Below are positions 1 to 8,030 of a DNA stretch of 37,923 nt, in pieces. The DNA comes from a virus. Positions within the stretch are counted from its first letter, which is position 1. Each line of letters opens with the position of its first letter. The notes under the pieces were generated by a model. That model did no database searches. It had not been told where the DNA came from and saw nothing but the letters and a program-made list of their open reading frames with translations. Location of the stretch: the IMG/VR virus record IMGVR_UViG_3300011116_000197, positions 1 to 37,923 of that record, one strand, 5' to 3'. The position numbers and the translations under genes are program-made.

Positions 1-127
1 AACTTCCTAGAGTCACAGGACCTTATTAACATTCCTTCTTTTGAAGATTACCTAGTTAAATTGCAGGTAGCCGTAGATAAAGAAAAATACTTTGGCGTAC
101 AGCAAGAACTAGAGAAGCGTCTTGCTA
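1..127. repeat. Terminal direct repeat, left copy
   Basis: The first 127 bases are identical to the last 127. The long coding frame entering from the right end continues here in frame. Exactly 127 is a common largest k-mer size of short-read assemblers, so I read this as the overlap left when a circular contig was cut open, not as a biological terminal repeat. The real molecule is therefore circular or circularly permuted, and the unique length is 37,796 bp. Confidence 0.93.
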
Positions 128-564
128 CTACTGGTATTACCCAGGAACGTAAAGAGTTAATTAACATTGCAGCCAAAACTAAAAAGGATATGACAACCGC
201 TAACCCATATTTGCAGGCTGAGGTTAATGGTTCTATCAATGAACAGGGTGCACTAAGAATTAAGTTTAAGGCTTTGTTTGAGGCTAATCAGGATAAGCGC
301 AATCCAGCCGATGCTAAGACTAAACAGGCTATGCAGATAGCCCTAGAAGAAGTTGCTAACTTTGTAGCCAATGCTACAGATGACTATAACTCTCGCCGTT
401 ATGACTTTAGTTCGCTAAAGGAACAGCAACGGGAAGAAGTGCAGTCAATTATTAATCAGTTAGCAAAGGCTTACCCAGCGGTTAATGAAGCAAACCGAGT
501 GGTATTTAGACCACTACTTAATTCATACTCACGAGATGCAGTTCAAGCAGGAGCAGGAAGGTAA
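1..564 (+). CDS. C-terminal 187 residues of the giant virion-associated protein
   Basis: This is the 3' end of the gene that starts at 33024 and crosses the ends of the window. The codon phase at base 1 matches the phase at base 37797, and the stop is TAA at 562-564. The complete protein is 1,778 residues. This tail end is mostly predicted helix, rich in Lys, Glu and Ala, and finishes in a Gly/Ala/Arg tail. A TTG at 61 could be mistaken for a start, but it lies inside the frame and has no ribosome site. The next gene starts two bases after the stop, which fits a tightly packed virion operon. No enzymatic motif was seen in this part. Confidence 0.88.
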   Translation, partial: NFLESQDLINIPSFEDYLVKLQVAVDKEKYFGVQQELEKRLATTGITQERKELINIAAKTKKDMTTANPYLQAEVNGSINEQGALRIKFKALFEANQDKRNPADAKTKQAMQIALEEVANFVANATDDYNSRRYDFSSLKEQQREEVQSIINQLAKAYPAVNEANRVVFRPLLNSYSRDAVQAGAGR

Positions 565-566
565 TA

Positions 567-1439
567 ATGCCAAATAGTACAGATGTTGCCGCACGTGCTA
601 AGTTGCGTCAGAGTGCTCAAAAGACAAAACAAAAAAGATTAGTTTCTCAACAAGGTGCTGTTGAGCAAAATAAATCTCTTGCTGCTGATTTTGGTGGTGC
701 TAAGCCTAAATTCTTTATATCTTTTGATACCTATGGCAATGTCCGACAGTTGCAAGAAATTGTTGGCAATGAGCCTGAACAACGATTTTTAATTGTTGCT
801 GATAATGGCGTGGACTATGACCTTGTTAATGGCGATGCAATAGTTAAACAAGTCCGTACTTATTTTAAGAACAATAAAGAAGGTCTGCGTAAGACTCTAT
901 TTGACCTTGGTTATATGTCGGAACGGGAATATACAACTCGTAGCGAACAGGCTATTACTAGTGCCATTCTTAAAGTAGCCAATGAGTACACTGTAGATAC
1001 GGTTGACTCATACCGTATTGACAATAAGACTAAGTTCCCTACATTTACTAGTTGGTTAAAGGGCATCCCTGCTTCTGGCAAAAAAGATGGCGGAGATATG
1101 TACCCACTCCGTGACGTTAACCTAATGGACCGTGATGTGGTAGAGGCTATTGTCAGAGATTCCTATACTGCTACAACAGATATGTCACCAACTGAAGCAG
1201 AAAACTTTATTAAGCAAAAAACAGATATGTATATGGACCAGATTAAAAAAGGTACCTTGACTACTATGAAAAAAGTAGGTGGAGTTACTGTCCGTGAGAC
1301 AAGTGTGCCGTTTAGCGAGGCTCAGATACGTGCTGAACTACCAGGTATGATTGAAAAAGAATTACCTGGTGCTACTAAGTATAAAAAGAATTTTGATTTC
1401 TTAGCATTTCTAGACGGATTAGGAGCACCAATAGTATAA
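567..1439 (+). CDS. Putative internal virion protein, 290 aa
   Basis: The product is a 290-residue soluble protein. Residues 1-35 are basic and Gln/Lys-rich. A mixed alpha/beta section follows (about 50-110), then a helical C-terminal half. I do not recognise a named family. Its place directly after the giant protein, with a two-base gap upstream and its stop sharing one base (TAATG) with the next start, argues that it is made with the other virion proteins. No signal peptide or membrane segment is visible. In short-tailed phages, proteins in such blocks are often ejected with the DNA; that role is inferred from context only. Confidence 0.75.
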   Translation: MPNSTDVAARAKLRQSAQKTKQKRLVSQQGAVEQNKSLAADFGGAKPKFFISFDTYGNVRQLQEIVGNEPEQRFLIVADNGVDYDLVNGDAIVKQVRTYFKNNKEGLRKTLFDLGYMSEREYTTRSEQAITSAILKVANEYTVDTVDSYRIDNKTKFPTFTSWLKGIPASGKKDGGDMYPLRDVNLMDRDVVEAIVRDSYTATTDMSPTEAENFIKQKTDMYMDQIKKGTLTTMKKVGGVTVRETSVPFSEAQIRAELPGMIEKELPGATKYKKNFDFLAFLDGLGAPIV

Positions 1440-2677
1440 TGGCTGAAACTAGTACACCCGAACAGATTGCTTACGACCAAGAGTTAGCACGCATTAAAAC
1501 TCTTACTGGTGCAGATAGAGAAAGAGCAGAGAATGCTCTTGCTGCAAAATACCCTAATGGTCGCCCTAGTGCAACTATTGCTAATGTTGCTCCCGTAACA
1601 GTAGCCAGCCAAGCAGCAGCAAATACATACGATTCAGAACTTGCTGCTATTGAGGCTATGCCTGAAGGTCGTGCCAAGATTGATGCGTTTGAAGCATTTA
1701 GAAAAAAGTACCCTAACGGTCGTCCGTCAACTGGTGCTACCTCTTGGGGTGCTACTACTGCTGCTGCTTCAGAAGCAGAAAAAGCAGCGGCTGCTGCTGC
1801 AGCAGAAAAGGCACGGCTAGAACTTTTAAAGAAAGAAGGAACTGCCGCTGCTCTTGCTTTAGGTATTACAGAAACAGTACTTAAAGCGTTTCCTGATTTG
1901 CAAGTAGTTTTTGATGAGTTTGTTAAGGGTAATATTGCAGCAGCCAGAATGCTGTACTTCAATACTAATTACTTTAAAAATCTAACAAGTAATGCTCAGT
2001 CCCGTCAGACAAAACAAAAGACCCAGCCTGGTGTATATGCTCAAGAATATGATGCTTGGAAACAAGCACAGAAAGTAAGACTCACACAAAAAGGTTTTAC
2101 TATTACTCCAGAAATAGAAGCCTTATTTGAGGCTTCCTATCTCAAAGGTGATTCTGACACACAACTTGAAATTACAATTCTTAACTCTGGTAAGTTAGGC
2201 AAAATTGGTGGAACAACCCTCGGTGCTGTTAATACCCTTAAAGAGTATGCCTATGACCAGGGTGTTAATAATATTTTGCCTAAAAATTATTGGGAAAAAG
2301 TTTCTACTGGATTACTATCTGGAACTCTAACTTCAGAATCTGTGGAAGAAGAACTTAAAGGTTTTGCCATCTCTGCATATCCTGCTTATGCCAAAGGCAT
2401 AGAGGCTGGTAGGTCATTTAATTTACAGACCTCAGCCACACGTCAACTATTGGCTAACTATCTTGAAAAAGATGCTGATGCAATCGGCAATGATGACCCT
2501 ACTTTCAAAAAAATTACTGGATATGTCAATCCTAAAACTCAAATGCCAGAAATTATGCCATTGTGGGAGCAAGAAAAGGCTATCAAGAGTACAGAAGAAT
2601 GGCTTTATACAAAGAATGCTAAGGCTTCATTAGATGCTATTGGTCGCAAAGTACTACAAGATTGGGAACTAATATAA
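1439..2677 (+). CDS. Virion protein with tandem KYPNGRPS repeat, 412 aa
   Basis: Residues 12-44 and 64-97 are two copies of one motif, each beginning with Tyr-Asp-x-Glu-Leu-Ala and ending in KYPNGRPS. An Ala-rich helical linker (about 105-135) follows. The C-terminal 270 residues resemble, from memory, a domain common in actinobacterial and other environmental phages that ends in a Trp-Thr-Lys-Asn-Ala plus Leu-Gln-Asp-Trp pattern; here the tail has LYTKNAKAS and VLQDWEL. It is translationally coupled to both neighbours by TAATG. A structural or ejection protein is the likely role. The repeats may be docking modules, which is inference. Confidence 0.8.
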   Translation: MAETSTPEQIAYDQELARIKTLTGADRERAENALAAKYPNGRPSATIANVAPVTVASQAAANTYDSELAAIEAMPEGRAKIDAFEAFRKKYPNGRPSTGATSWGATTAAASEAEKAAAAAAAEKARLELLKKEGTAAALALGITETVLKAFPDLQVVFDEFVKGNIAAARMLYFNTNYFKNLTSNAQSRQTKQKTQPGVYAQEYDAWKQAQKVRLTQKGFTITPEIEALFEASYLKGDSDTQLEITILNSGKLGKIGGTTLGAVNTLKEYAYDQGVNNILPKNYWEKVSTGLLSGTLTSESVEEELKGFAISAYPAYAKGIEAGRSFNLQTSATRQLLANYLEKDADAIGNDDPTFKKITGYVNPKTQMPEIMPLWEQEKAIKSTEEWLYTKNAKASLDAIGRKVLQDWELI

Positions 2678-4614
2678 TGGCTGATATAAAGTTTGGCGCA
2701 TACTCACAAGCAGTTTATGGAGAAGTACAAAAAGCCGATAGACCTAGAAGTACTGGGTTAACTTTAGTTCCTATTAATCGTTATAGTGGTAGACCAGTAC
2801 CTGATACTGATGTTGAGTATTACGGCAATAATCCAAAAGATATTGTTGAACGACTTTATTTAAATGGACAATTAGCCAATGGTCTTATTAATAATAAACT
2901 TTATGAAAATGGACAAGAGGTATCTAAGGAACAAGCCCAGGCTGCGCCTGTTCAGAATTATGCTGCTATTGCAGGAGAACTTGCTAGCCTTGGCATAAGA
3001 ACTCCAGTTGGTACAGGTGGCAAGCCATTTGAACGTGATGCTGCAGCGGAGAAAAAAGTTGTTGAAACAATCAGAGCAAACATCAAGGCTGGAAAACCTT
3101 TTGCAGAAGGCATTCTAGGTGCTGGAATACTTGGTACTAACGTTCAAGCAAAAGATTTGGCTAACGCATCTGATGCTGAAATCATTGCATTTGTTGGTGG
3201 CGTAAACAAAGAAGGTGTCATTGGTGCTAACTATGGTATAAATGCTCTTTATGACCCATACTCTGCTGGTCTTAGTACTGAAGCAAGTAAAAATTTAGGA
3301 TACGGCACAGGTATTTATGGCGGCTCAGGTCCAGGGCAATATGTCAGAGGTTCTCGTGCAATCACTGAATCAGATATTCTTGCACTTGGTAAAATAGTTG
3401 GTAATGCTGCCAACGACCCACAGGCTGCCGCTAACGCATCAAGACAACTTATATCTATTTTTGAAAATGATTCATCTTGGGTAAGACGTGAGCAAGCAAG
3501 AGATGCACTTTCTTACGGTCTTCCTGGTTATCCTGGTGGACCTGAAGTGACAAGTACTGCTGCACAAAATGCGGCAGGTGCTACAGGCGCTACAGATGTA
3601 GCAGGTACACAAAAAGTAGCAACTATTCCAACTAAAACCTATACTAGTAAAGATGGATTAGAGTTTACTGACCAGATGGCTTTTGCTACTTATCAAACTG
3701 GTTTAATGGCAGAAGCCAGAGCAAAGACTGAAGCCGAAAGATTAGCCGCAGAAGCCGAAGCAAAAGCAGCGCAGGCAGAATTTGAAAAGAAATTTAAAGC
3801 CGAGAATGCTGCAATTTCTTTGACTGCACTTTTTGAAAAGTATGGGCTAGGCACTTTGGCTCCCAAGGTAAAAGAACTTGCTATAGCAGGTTATAGTGAT
3901 GACACCATTACAATACAATTAGCAGAGACTCCAGAGTATAAACAACGTTTCCGTGCTAATGAAGACCGTCGCAAAAAAGGTTTATCGGTACTTAGCCCAA
4001 GCCAGTACATTGGTCTTGAGGATGATTACCGTCAGATACTTAGAGCATATGGTTTGAAATCATTTGATAATGATGATTATGTAACCCAGTTTATTAGCAA
4101 TGATATGTCCACTACAGAACTAACTAACCGTGTGGCTACTGCTGTAAACCGAGTACAGAATGCAGACCCTGCAGTTTTAGCAACCCTACGTTCTTATTAT
4201 AATATTGCTGATAATGATTTAGTTTCTTATGTACTAGACCCAGAAAAACAATTCCCTAAGATAGAACGTCAAGTACAGGCAGCAGAAATTGGAGCAGCAG
4301 CAGGTATACAAGGCTTGACTGCTGGTATTTCAGTTGCTGAACAACTAGCAGCACAGGGCGTAACTAAAGCCCAGGCTCAAAAGGGATATGCAACCATTGC
4401 AGAAGTCCTACCTACTACTGAAAAACTATCTGATATTTATAAAGGTACTTTAGATGAGTACCGTCAATTAGAGGCTGAACAAGAAGTATTTAATACTTTG
4501 GCTTCAGCGCAGCGCAAACGCCGTGCTTTAGTAGAGCGTGAAATAGCAACCTTTGGTGGTGCTAGTGGTTTAAGTAAAACATCATTAGACCAAGTATCCA
4601 GAGGTTCATTCTAG
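2677..4614 (+). CDS. Large structural/internal virion protein, 645 aa
   Basis: The start is ATG 2677, which shares a base with the upstream stop; a TTG fifteen bases earlier is unlikely. The N-terminal third is Gly/Ala/Asn-rich. A charged Ala/Glu helix lies near residues 345-385. From about 430 to 560 there is a domain beginning LSPSQYIGLEDDYRQ and containing a DMSTTEL segment and a YVLDPE segment. I recall similar sequences in proteins of actinobacterial phages, often annotated as minor tail or structural proteins. It is the last gene of the block between portal and scaffold. A virion or ejection function is inferred from position and length; no catalytic motif is apparent. Confidence 0.8.
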   Translation: MADIKFGAYSQAVYGEVQKADRPRSTGLTLVPINRYSGRPVPDTDVEYYGNNPKDIVERLYLNGQLANGLINNKLYENGQEVSKEQAQAAPVQNYAAIAGELASLGIRTPVGTGGKPFERDAAAEKKVVETIRANIKAGKPFAEGILGAGILGTNVQAKDLANASDAEIIAFVGGVNKEGVIGANYGINALYDPYSAGLSTEASKNLGYGTGIYGGSGPGQYVRGSRAITESDILALGKIVGNAANDPQAAANASRQLISIFENDSSWVRREQARDALSYGLPGYPGGPEVTSTAAQNAAGATGATDVAGTQKVATIPTKTYTSKDGLEFTDQMAFATYQTGLMAEARAKTEAERLAAEAEAKAAQAEFEKKFKAENAAISLTALFEKYGLGTLAPKVKELAIAGYSDDTITIQLAETPEYKQRFRANEDRRKKGLSVLSPSQYIGLEDDYRQILRAYGLKSFDNDDYVTQFISNDMSTTELTNRVATAVNRVQNADPAVLATLRSYYNIADNDLVSYVLDPEKQFPKIERQVQAAEIGAAAGIQGLTAGISVAEQLAAQGVTKAQAQKGYATIAEVLPTTEKLSDIYKGTLDEYRQLEAEQEVFNTLASAQRKRRALVEREIATFGGASGLSKTSLDQVSRGSF

Positions 4615-4734
4615 ATTCCCGACGTGGACCGACCAGCCCCACGCGGTGTACAAGACTGGTAGCAAGAGCCAGCCTGCTTACCCCTGAGCAGAACTGTGGC
4701 TTGCGACTAACTAACGATAGAAAGGGTGGTTGCT
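4615..4734 (+). promoter_or_regulatory. Structured leader ahead of scaffold and capsid
   Basis: This 120-base gap is the longest one between genes in the rightward arm. At 4662-4704 it can form a hairpin with arms GCAA-GCCA-CTGCT and AGCAG-TGGC-TTGC, with small internal loops and an 8-base end loop. A second short stem CGTGG/CCACG lies at about 4624-4643. No run of T follows, so it is not an obvious terminator. The scaffold ribosome site (AAAGGGTGG) lies downstream of the hairpin. It could be a late promoter region, an RNA-processing site or a translation switch. The structure is seen in the sequence; its function is not. Confidence 0.5.
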
Positions 4735-5205
4735 ATGAGCAACAACTACTGGGATGAAGAAGACGACGAACAAGATACACCAGACCATCAACTCTCTGGC
4801 GATGAATTAGTTAAAAAACTAAGAAAAGCCAAACGTGCCGATGAGAAGCGTATTAAGGAACTGTCCGAACAACTTGAAGGATTCCTCAAGGAGAAAAAGG
4901 AACAGACAGTCGCAGAAGTCCTAGCAAAAAAAGGAGTAAACGCTAAGGCTGCAAGACTTATTTTGAGAGATGTGCAAGAAGCAAATGAGGAGTCTATTGA
5001 CTCTTGGCTCCGTGATAATGGAGATTTAATTGGCTACAACCCACAGGTTCAAAATAATGATACGCAGCAGAATCTTGCAACATTACGTCAGCAAGACATT
5101 CTTACCCAAGGCGGAATTGCTCCAGACAAAGCCGTAGACCTAGAGCGACAACTAGAAAATGCCGACTCTATGGATGATTTAATGAATCTTCTACGCAATT
5201 CCTAA
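4735..5205 (+). CDS. Capsid assembly scaffold protein
   Basis: The product is 156 residues. The N-terminus is strongly acidic (WDEEDDEQD), followed by a Lys/Glu heptad-like helix (about 22-52) and a Gln/Leu-rich helical C-terminus. Small, acidic, helical composition directly before the major capsid gene is the usual signature of phage scaffolds, which guide procapsid assembly and are then lost. ATG 4735 is chosen over an in-frame GTG three codons earlier because it has AAAGGGTGG at good spacing. No protease signature is visible. Confidence 0.85.
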   Translation: MSNNYWDEEDDEQDTPDHQLSGDELVKKLRKAKRADEKRIKELSEQLEGFLKEKKEQTVAEVLAKKGVNAKAARLILRDVQEANEESIDSWLRDNGDLIGYNPQVQNNDTQQNLATLRQQDILTQGGIAPDKAVDLERQLENADSMDDLMNLLRNS

Positions 5206-5237
5206 TCCGTTCATAGTCACTTGGAGGTGACAACTCA

Positions 5238-6440
5238 ATGCCTAACGCATATACCGATACAGGCTCTACCTCTTTAGGTGGAACCGCTGGTGGTGCAGGT
5301 TTAGTACAGAAGGCGTATGACCGTCTTCTAGAGTTTGCTCTCCGTTCAGAACCACTACTTCGTTCTGTCGCAGACAAGCGTCCTGCTCGCCAAGCATTCC
5401 CAGGTTCAACCGTTGTTCTACAACGCTATGTTGACCTTGATGCAAAAACCTCTACTCTATCTGAGACAACAGACCCAGATGCAGTAGCACTCACAACCCC
5501 AACTTCCGTCACCATTACTCTCAATGAGTACGGTAACGCAGTTCTTGTAACCCGCGCTCTTGAGTTATTCTCACTCGCAGATGTAGACCCAGCGATTGCA
5601 AATATCATTGCATACAACCTTGCTGATTCTATTGACAACGTAGTGTCAACAACTCTCACTAACGGAACAAACGTAATTTATGGTGGTGCTCGTACCTCTA
5701 CAGCAACCATCACTGCATCTGACACAATTGACTCAGCAGACATCCGTAAGGCTGTTGCTAAGTTGCGTGCAAATAAGGCTAAGGCTCGCCGTGGCTCTTA
5801 TTACTGGTGCGGTATTCACCCAGAAGTTTCACACGACCTTCGTGCAGAATCTGGAAACCTAGGCTGGAACTTCGTTCACGCACAAACTGCACCTGCTGCA
5901 GATAAGATTTGGGCTGGCGAAATTGGAGATTACGAAGGTGCATTCTTTGTTGAATCTTCACGTATTCCATCTGCTAAGGATGGTGCAGACCAGACTGCTC
6001 TCACTACAACCGCTGTAACTGTTGCAGGTACTTCAGCAGGCTTCACCTTTGGTGTTGCTTCGTCTTCAGTAATTGCATCTCGTGCAGAAGTTGGCGATAA
6101 GATTGCTGGAACTGGTATCGCTTCAGGTGCCAAGATTTCTGCAATCAGCACAACTGGTTCTACAACTACAATTACTGTTGATACAGCAAACACCGCTGCA
6201 GTTACTGCAACGACAACTGTAACTGTAACTCCAGTTACCCGTGTATTTGATACTCTCCTCTGCGGACAGCAAGCACTTGCTGAGGCTGTTGCAGAAGAAC
6301 CACACATCGTTATCGGAAACGTAACCGATAAGTTGATGCGCTTCCGCCCAATGGGCTGGTACGGCGTACTCGGCTTTGCACGTTACCGTGAAGAAGCGTT
6401 GTATCGTATTGAAACTGGTTCTTCAATCGCTGCTAAGTAG
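5238..6440 (+). CDS. Major capsid protein, N4-gp56-like
   Basis: The 400-residue protein forms the head shell. From memory of the N4-gp56 capsid family (HK97 fold), the matching parts are FPGSTVVLQRYVDL near 54-67, the VTITLNEYGNAVLVTRALEL segment near 91-110, the helix ending in DADIRKAVAKLR-type residues near 167-177, and YYWCGIHPEVSHDLR near 188-202. Residues about 248-331 are a Thr/Ser/Ala/Val-rich beta insertion absent from the minimal fold, probably an Ig-like surface domain. TTGGAGGTGA gives a good ribosome site. It follows the scaffold by 32 bases. Confidence 0.93.
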   Translation: MPNAYTDTGSTSLGGTAGGAGLVQKAYDRLLEFALRSEPLLRSVADKRPARQAFPGSTVVLQRYVDLDAKTSTLSETTDPDAVALTTPTSVTITLNEYGNAVLVTRALELFSLADVDPAIANIIAYNLADSIDNVVSTTLTNGTNVIYGGARTSTATITASDTIDSADIRKAVAKLRANKAKARRGSYYWCGIHPEVSHDLRAESGNLGWNFVHAQTAPAADKIWAGEIGDYEGAFFVESSRIPSAKDGADQTALTTTAVTVAGTSAGFTFGVASSSVIASRAEVGDKIAGTGIASGAKISAISTTGSTTTITVDTANTAAVTATTTVTVTPVTRVFDTLLCGQQALAEAVAEEPHIVIGNVTDKLMRFRPMGWYGVLGFARYREEALYRIETGSSIAAK

Positions 6441-6452
6441 TTGATTGACTCT

Positions 6453-6482
6453 GTAGGACAGACCCTTGAAAGTCTGCCCTAC
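6453..6482 (+). terminator. Hairpin just after the capsid gene
   Basis: The arms GTAGGACAGAC and GTCTGCCCTAC pair over 11 positions with one A-C mismatch and an 8-base loop. No T-run follows; GGGGTGAG comes next, so simple Rho-independent termination is doubtful. A hairpin directly 3' of the most highly expressed gene commonly stabilises the upstream mRNA or partly attenuates downstream genes. That role is inferred. Confidence 0.5.
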
Positions 6483-6506
6483 GGGGTGAGTTCACTAGGA
6501 GGACTT

Positions 6507-6779
6507 ATGACTAATTGGTTGTTTAAAACACCAACCGTAGAAGAAGGACCTGCTGGTCAGGCTCGTCTATTTGAGTTCTACAAGATAGACCGCGGCATTA
6601 CTATCGTAAGAAATGTAGATGGTGACTATGCACAAGTTCGTTATCTGCAAGATAGTGACTATGCAACCTATCCAGAGATTTATCAGGGTGGATATAACCA
6701 CACTGTAGATGATGCTACTAAGGCAGCACTTATTGCTGGTGATGTTGGAGTAACAGAAAGTAACTTTACTGCACTATGA
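6507..6779 (+). CDS. Small head/connector-region protein, 90 aa
   Basis: ATG 6507 is preceded by a perfect AGGAGG six to nine bases upstream. An in-frame TTG at 6441 would give a longer form but would begin in the capsid 3' hairpin region. The 90-residue product has a mixed beta composition with many Tyr and Asp (for example YLQDSDYATYPEIYQGGYNHT). I do not recognise the family. Its place after the capsid and its ATGA overlap with the next gene suggest a head decoration or head-tail joining role. Confidence 0.78.
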   Translation: MTNWLFKTPTVEEGPAGQARLFEFYKIDRGITIVRNVDGDYAQVRYLQDSDYATYPEIYQGGYNHTVDDATKAALIAGDVGVTESNFTAL

Positions 6780-7087
6780 AGCACTGGGAATATCATCCTG
6801 AGTATGTAGACGGCTGCTTTGGATGCAAGGGGATGAGCGTTCAGATGAACGCAGGTGACGCTGATAGCCGAAGGGTTATGCCTACTAAAGCGTTTAATAA
6901 AGAATTGGATGCCTATAAAGAGGCGAGAGCCCAGGGTATCCAGCCTAATGGAACTTCTATGGCGAAGATTCAAGAGGCAGTCAAGGCTAGTGAGGTATTA
7001 GGCAAGCCGTATAACGGTAGCAAAATGCCACCAGCCAAGTCAATCAACAAACAAACAGCAGCAGTAATGAAAGAAATAGGAGCATAA
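6776..7087 (+). CDS. Conserved phage protein with CxxC motif, 103 aa
   Basis: The N-terminus reads HPEYVDGCFGCKG, a CxxC pair set among His residues. I recall this style from small post-capsid proteins of actinobacterial phages. The remainder is Lys/Ala-rich and helical. The two cysteines alone are too few for a full zinc knuckle unless the nearby His residues help. It starts by ATGA overlap with the previous gene. Function unknown; position suggests the head-neck region. Confidence 0.75.
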   Translation: MKHWEYHPEYVDGCFGCKGMSVQMNAGDADSRRVMPTKAFNKELDAYKEARAQGIQPNGTSMAKIQEAVKASEVLGKPYNGSKMPPAKSINKQTAAVMKEIGA

Positions 7088-7089
7088 CT

Positions 7090-7269
7090 ATGCCAATGGT
7101 AAATGGAAAGAAGTTCCCTTACACAGCAAAAGGTAAGAAGGCAGCCAAGTCCTACGCAATGGGCGAAAAGATGGAGTCCAAGGCTGAAAAGAAAATGGAA
7201 ATGAAAAAGGGTATGAAGAAGATGGCAGCCAAGAAGAAGATGACTGCTAAGAAAATGAAGAAGAAGTAA
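7090..7269 (+). CDS. Very basic Lys/Met-rich miniprotein, 59 aa
   Basis: It starts with MPMVNGKKFPYTAKGKKAAK and the second half is almost only Lys, Met, Ala, Glu and Gly (for example KKMAAKKKMTAKKMKKK). The start lies two bases after the upstream stop. Such composition resembles nucleic-acid-condensing tails. I recall proteins beginning like this in many marine and freshwater phages without known function. Binding to packaged DNA or host nucleic acid is an inference from charge. Confidence 0.72.
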   Translation: MPMVNGKKFPYTAKGKKAAKSYAMGEKMESKAEKKMEMKKGMKKMAAKKKMTAKKMKKK

Positions 7270-7271
7270 TT

Positions 7272-7469
7272 ATGGATTATTCAGTCAAGCGAAAGGCAGT
7301 TGCTGGTCCTGCTGCTCAGTCTAAAAAGGAAGATGCAGCCATTGCTAAAGCAGAGGCTATGTTCCAAAAGATGATTCAACAAGGCAAAGTAACTCCTGGC
7401 AATATCCGTCAGATTAAAGAACAGATTGCTAAGAAGACTGGTGCATATCCAATGGGAGGTACTAACTAA
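7272..7469 (+). CDS. Small basic protein, 65 aa
   Basis: The 65-residue protein starts MDYSVKRKAVAG, with a central Lys/Ala/Gln helix (about 17-57) and no membrane segment or Cys. It lies two bases after the upstream stop and shares its last base with the next start (TAATG). It is part of the basic miniprotein series; no family is recognised. Confidence 0.7.
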   Translation: MDYSVKRKAVAGPAAQSKKEDAAIAKAEAMFQKMIQQGKVTPGNIRQIKEQIAKKTGAYPMGGTN

Positions 7470-7654
7470 TGAAAGCAAAAAAAGGAATGGGATTCAAAAA
7501 AGCCCAATCACAAATTGCCAAAAAACAGGGTATCTCTATGGAACGTGCAGGAGCAATCCTTGCGGCTGGTGCTCGGAAAGCCTCACCAGCAGCCAAGAAG
7601 AAGAACCCAAACCTTAAGAAGGTTAAGGGTGCTATGAAGAAGGGCAAGAAATAA
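7469..7654 (+). CDS. Very basic miniprotein, 61 aa
   Basis: The product is Lys/Ala/Gly-rich. A central segment (IAKKQGISMERAGAILAAGARKAS) reads like a short helical hairpin with flanking basic arms. It overlaps both neighbours by one base, so it is probably translated by re-initiation. Non-specific nucleic acid binding is plausible from charge alone. No named family is assigned. Confidence 0.7.
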   Translation: MKAKKGMGFKKAQSQIAKKQGISMERAGAILAAGARKASPAAKKKNPNLKKVKGAMKKGKK

Positions 7655-7878
7655 TGGCTAAAAAAGTTACTAATCGTAATCTTGGTCCTGAAATGGCTAA
7701 AAAAGCATACGAAGCAAATCAGTATTGGGAAGGTGTTATTGACCCCTGGAAAGATAACAAGCAACAAAAACCAACTGGAGATAGCACAAAAGTAAAAGTA
7801 GTTCCAGGCAAAACCCGCGTCGGACCTTTAGCCCGCCGTGGTGGTGCTGGCGGAGCATTCATAGAAAATCTTAAGTAA
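7654..7878 (+). CDS. Small basic phage protein, 74 aa
   Basis: It starts MAKKVTNRNLGPEMAKKAYEANQYWEG, and the C-terminal half is Lys/Pro/Arg/Gly-rich and probably disordered. It begins and ends with one-base TAATG overlaps. It is more acidic and aromatic near residues 22-35 than the other members of the series, so it may carry a small folded core. Function unknown. Confidence 0.7.
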   Translation: MAKKVTNRNLGPEMAKKAYEANQYWEGVIDPWKDNKQQKPTGDSTKVKVVPGKTRVGPLARRGGAGGAFIENLK

Positions 7879-8030
7879 TGTCTTCAGGTAAATACAAACC
7901 GCACCGCGGGTTCAACTCTGTTCAAATCAAAGATGGCTATGTGGTGCGGTTAAATAAGAATGGAACAGTAAGAGCAACACTAGGAAAGTATGGGGAATAT
8001 GGCAAGCAAGAAAGACCCGCGGCTCGCTAG
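7878..8030 (+). CDS. Small protein of 50 aa overlapping the next gene
   Basis: ATG 7878 follows the upstream stop as TAATG, and the frame runs to TAG 8028-8030. The protein has a beta-like core (FNSVQIKDGYVVRLNKNGTVRATLG), unlike the Lys-rich helices around it. The last 41 bases overlap the following gene in another frame. Its coupling to the upstream stop and sensible composition support it; the short length keeps confidence moderate. Confidence 0.62.
   Translation: MSSGKYKPHRGFNSVQIKDGYVVRLNKNGTVRATLGKYGEYGKQERPAAR

Noticed and set aside
61-564. TTG at 61 as the start of a separate 167-residue gene
   Set aside because: The frame is continuous with the giant gene across the circular join and no ribosome site precedes the TTG.
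1471-1962. 163-codon minus-strand open frame opposite the 412-residue gene
   Set aside because: Its Ala-rich sequence comes from the Ala-rich linker of the plus-strand gene; it has no ribosome site or neighbours on that strand.
5930-6307. Val-rich minus-strand frames opposite the capsid insertion
   Set aside because: They are reverse readings of Thr/Ala/Val codons of the capsid gene, with no start signal.
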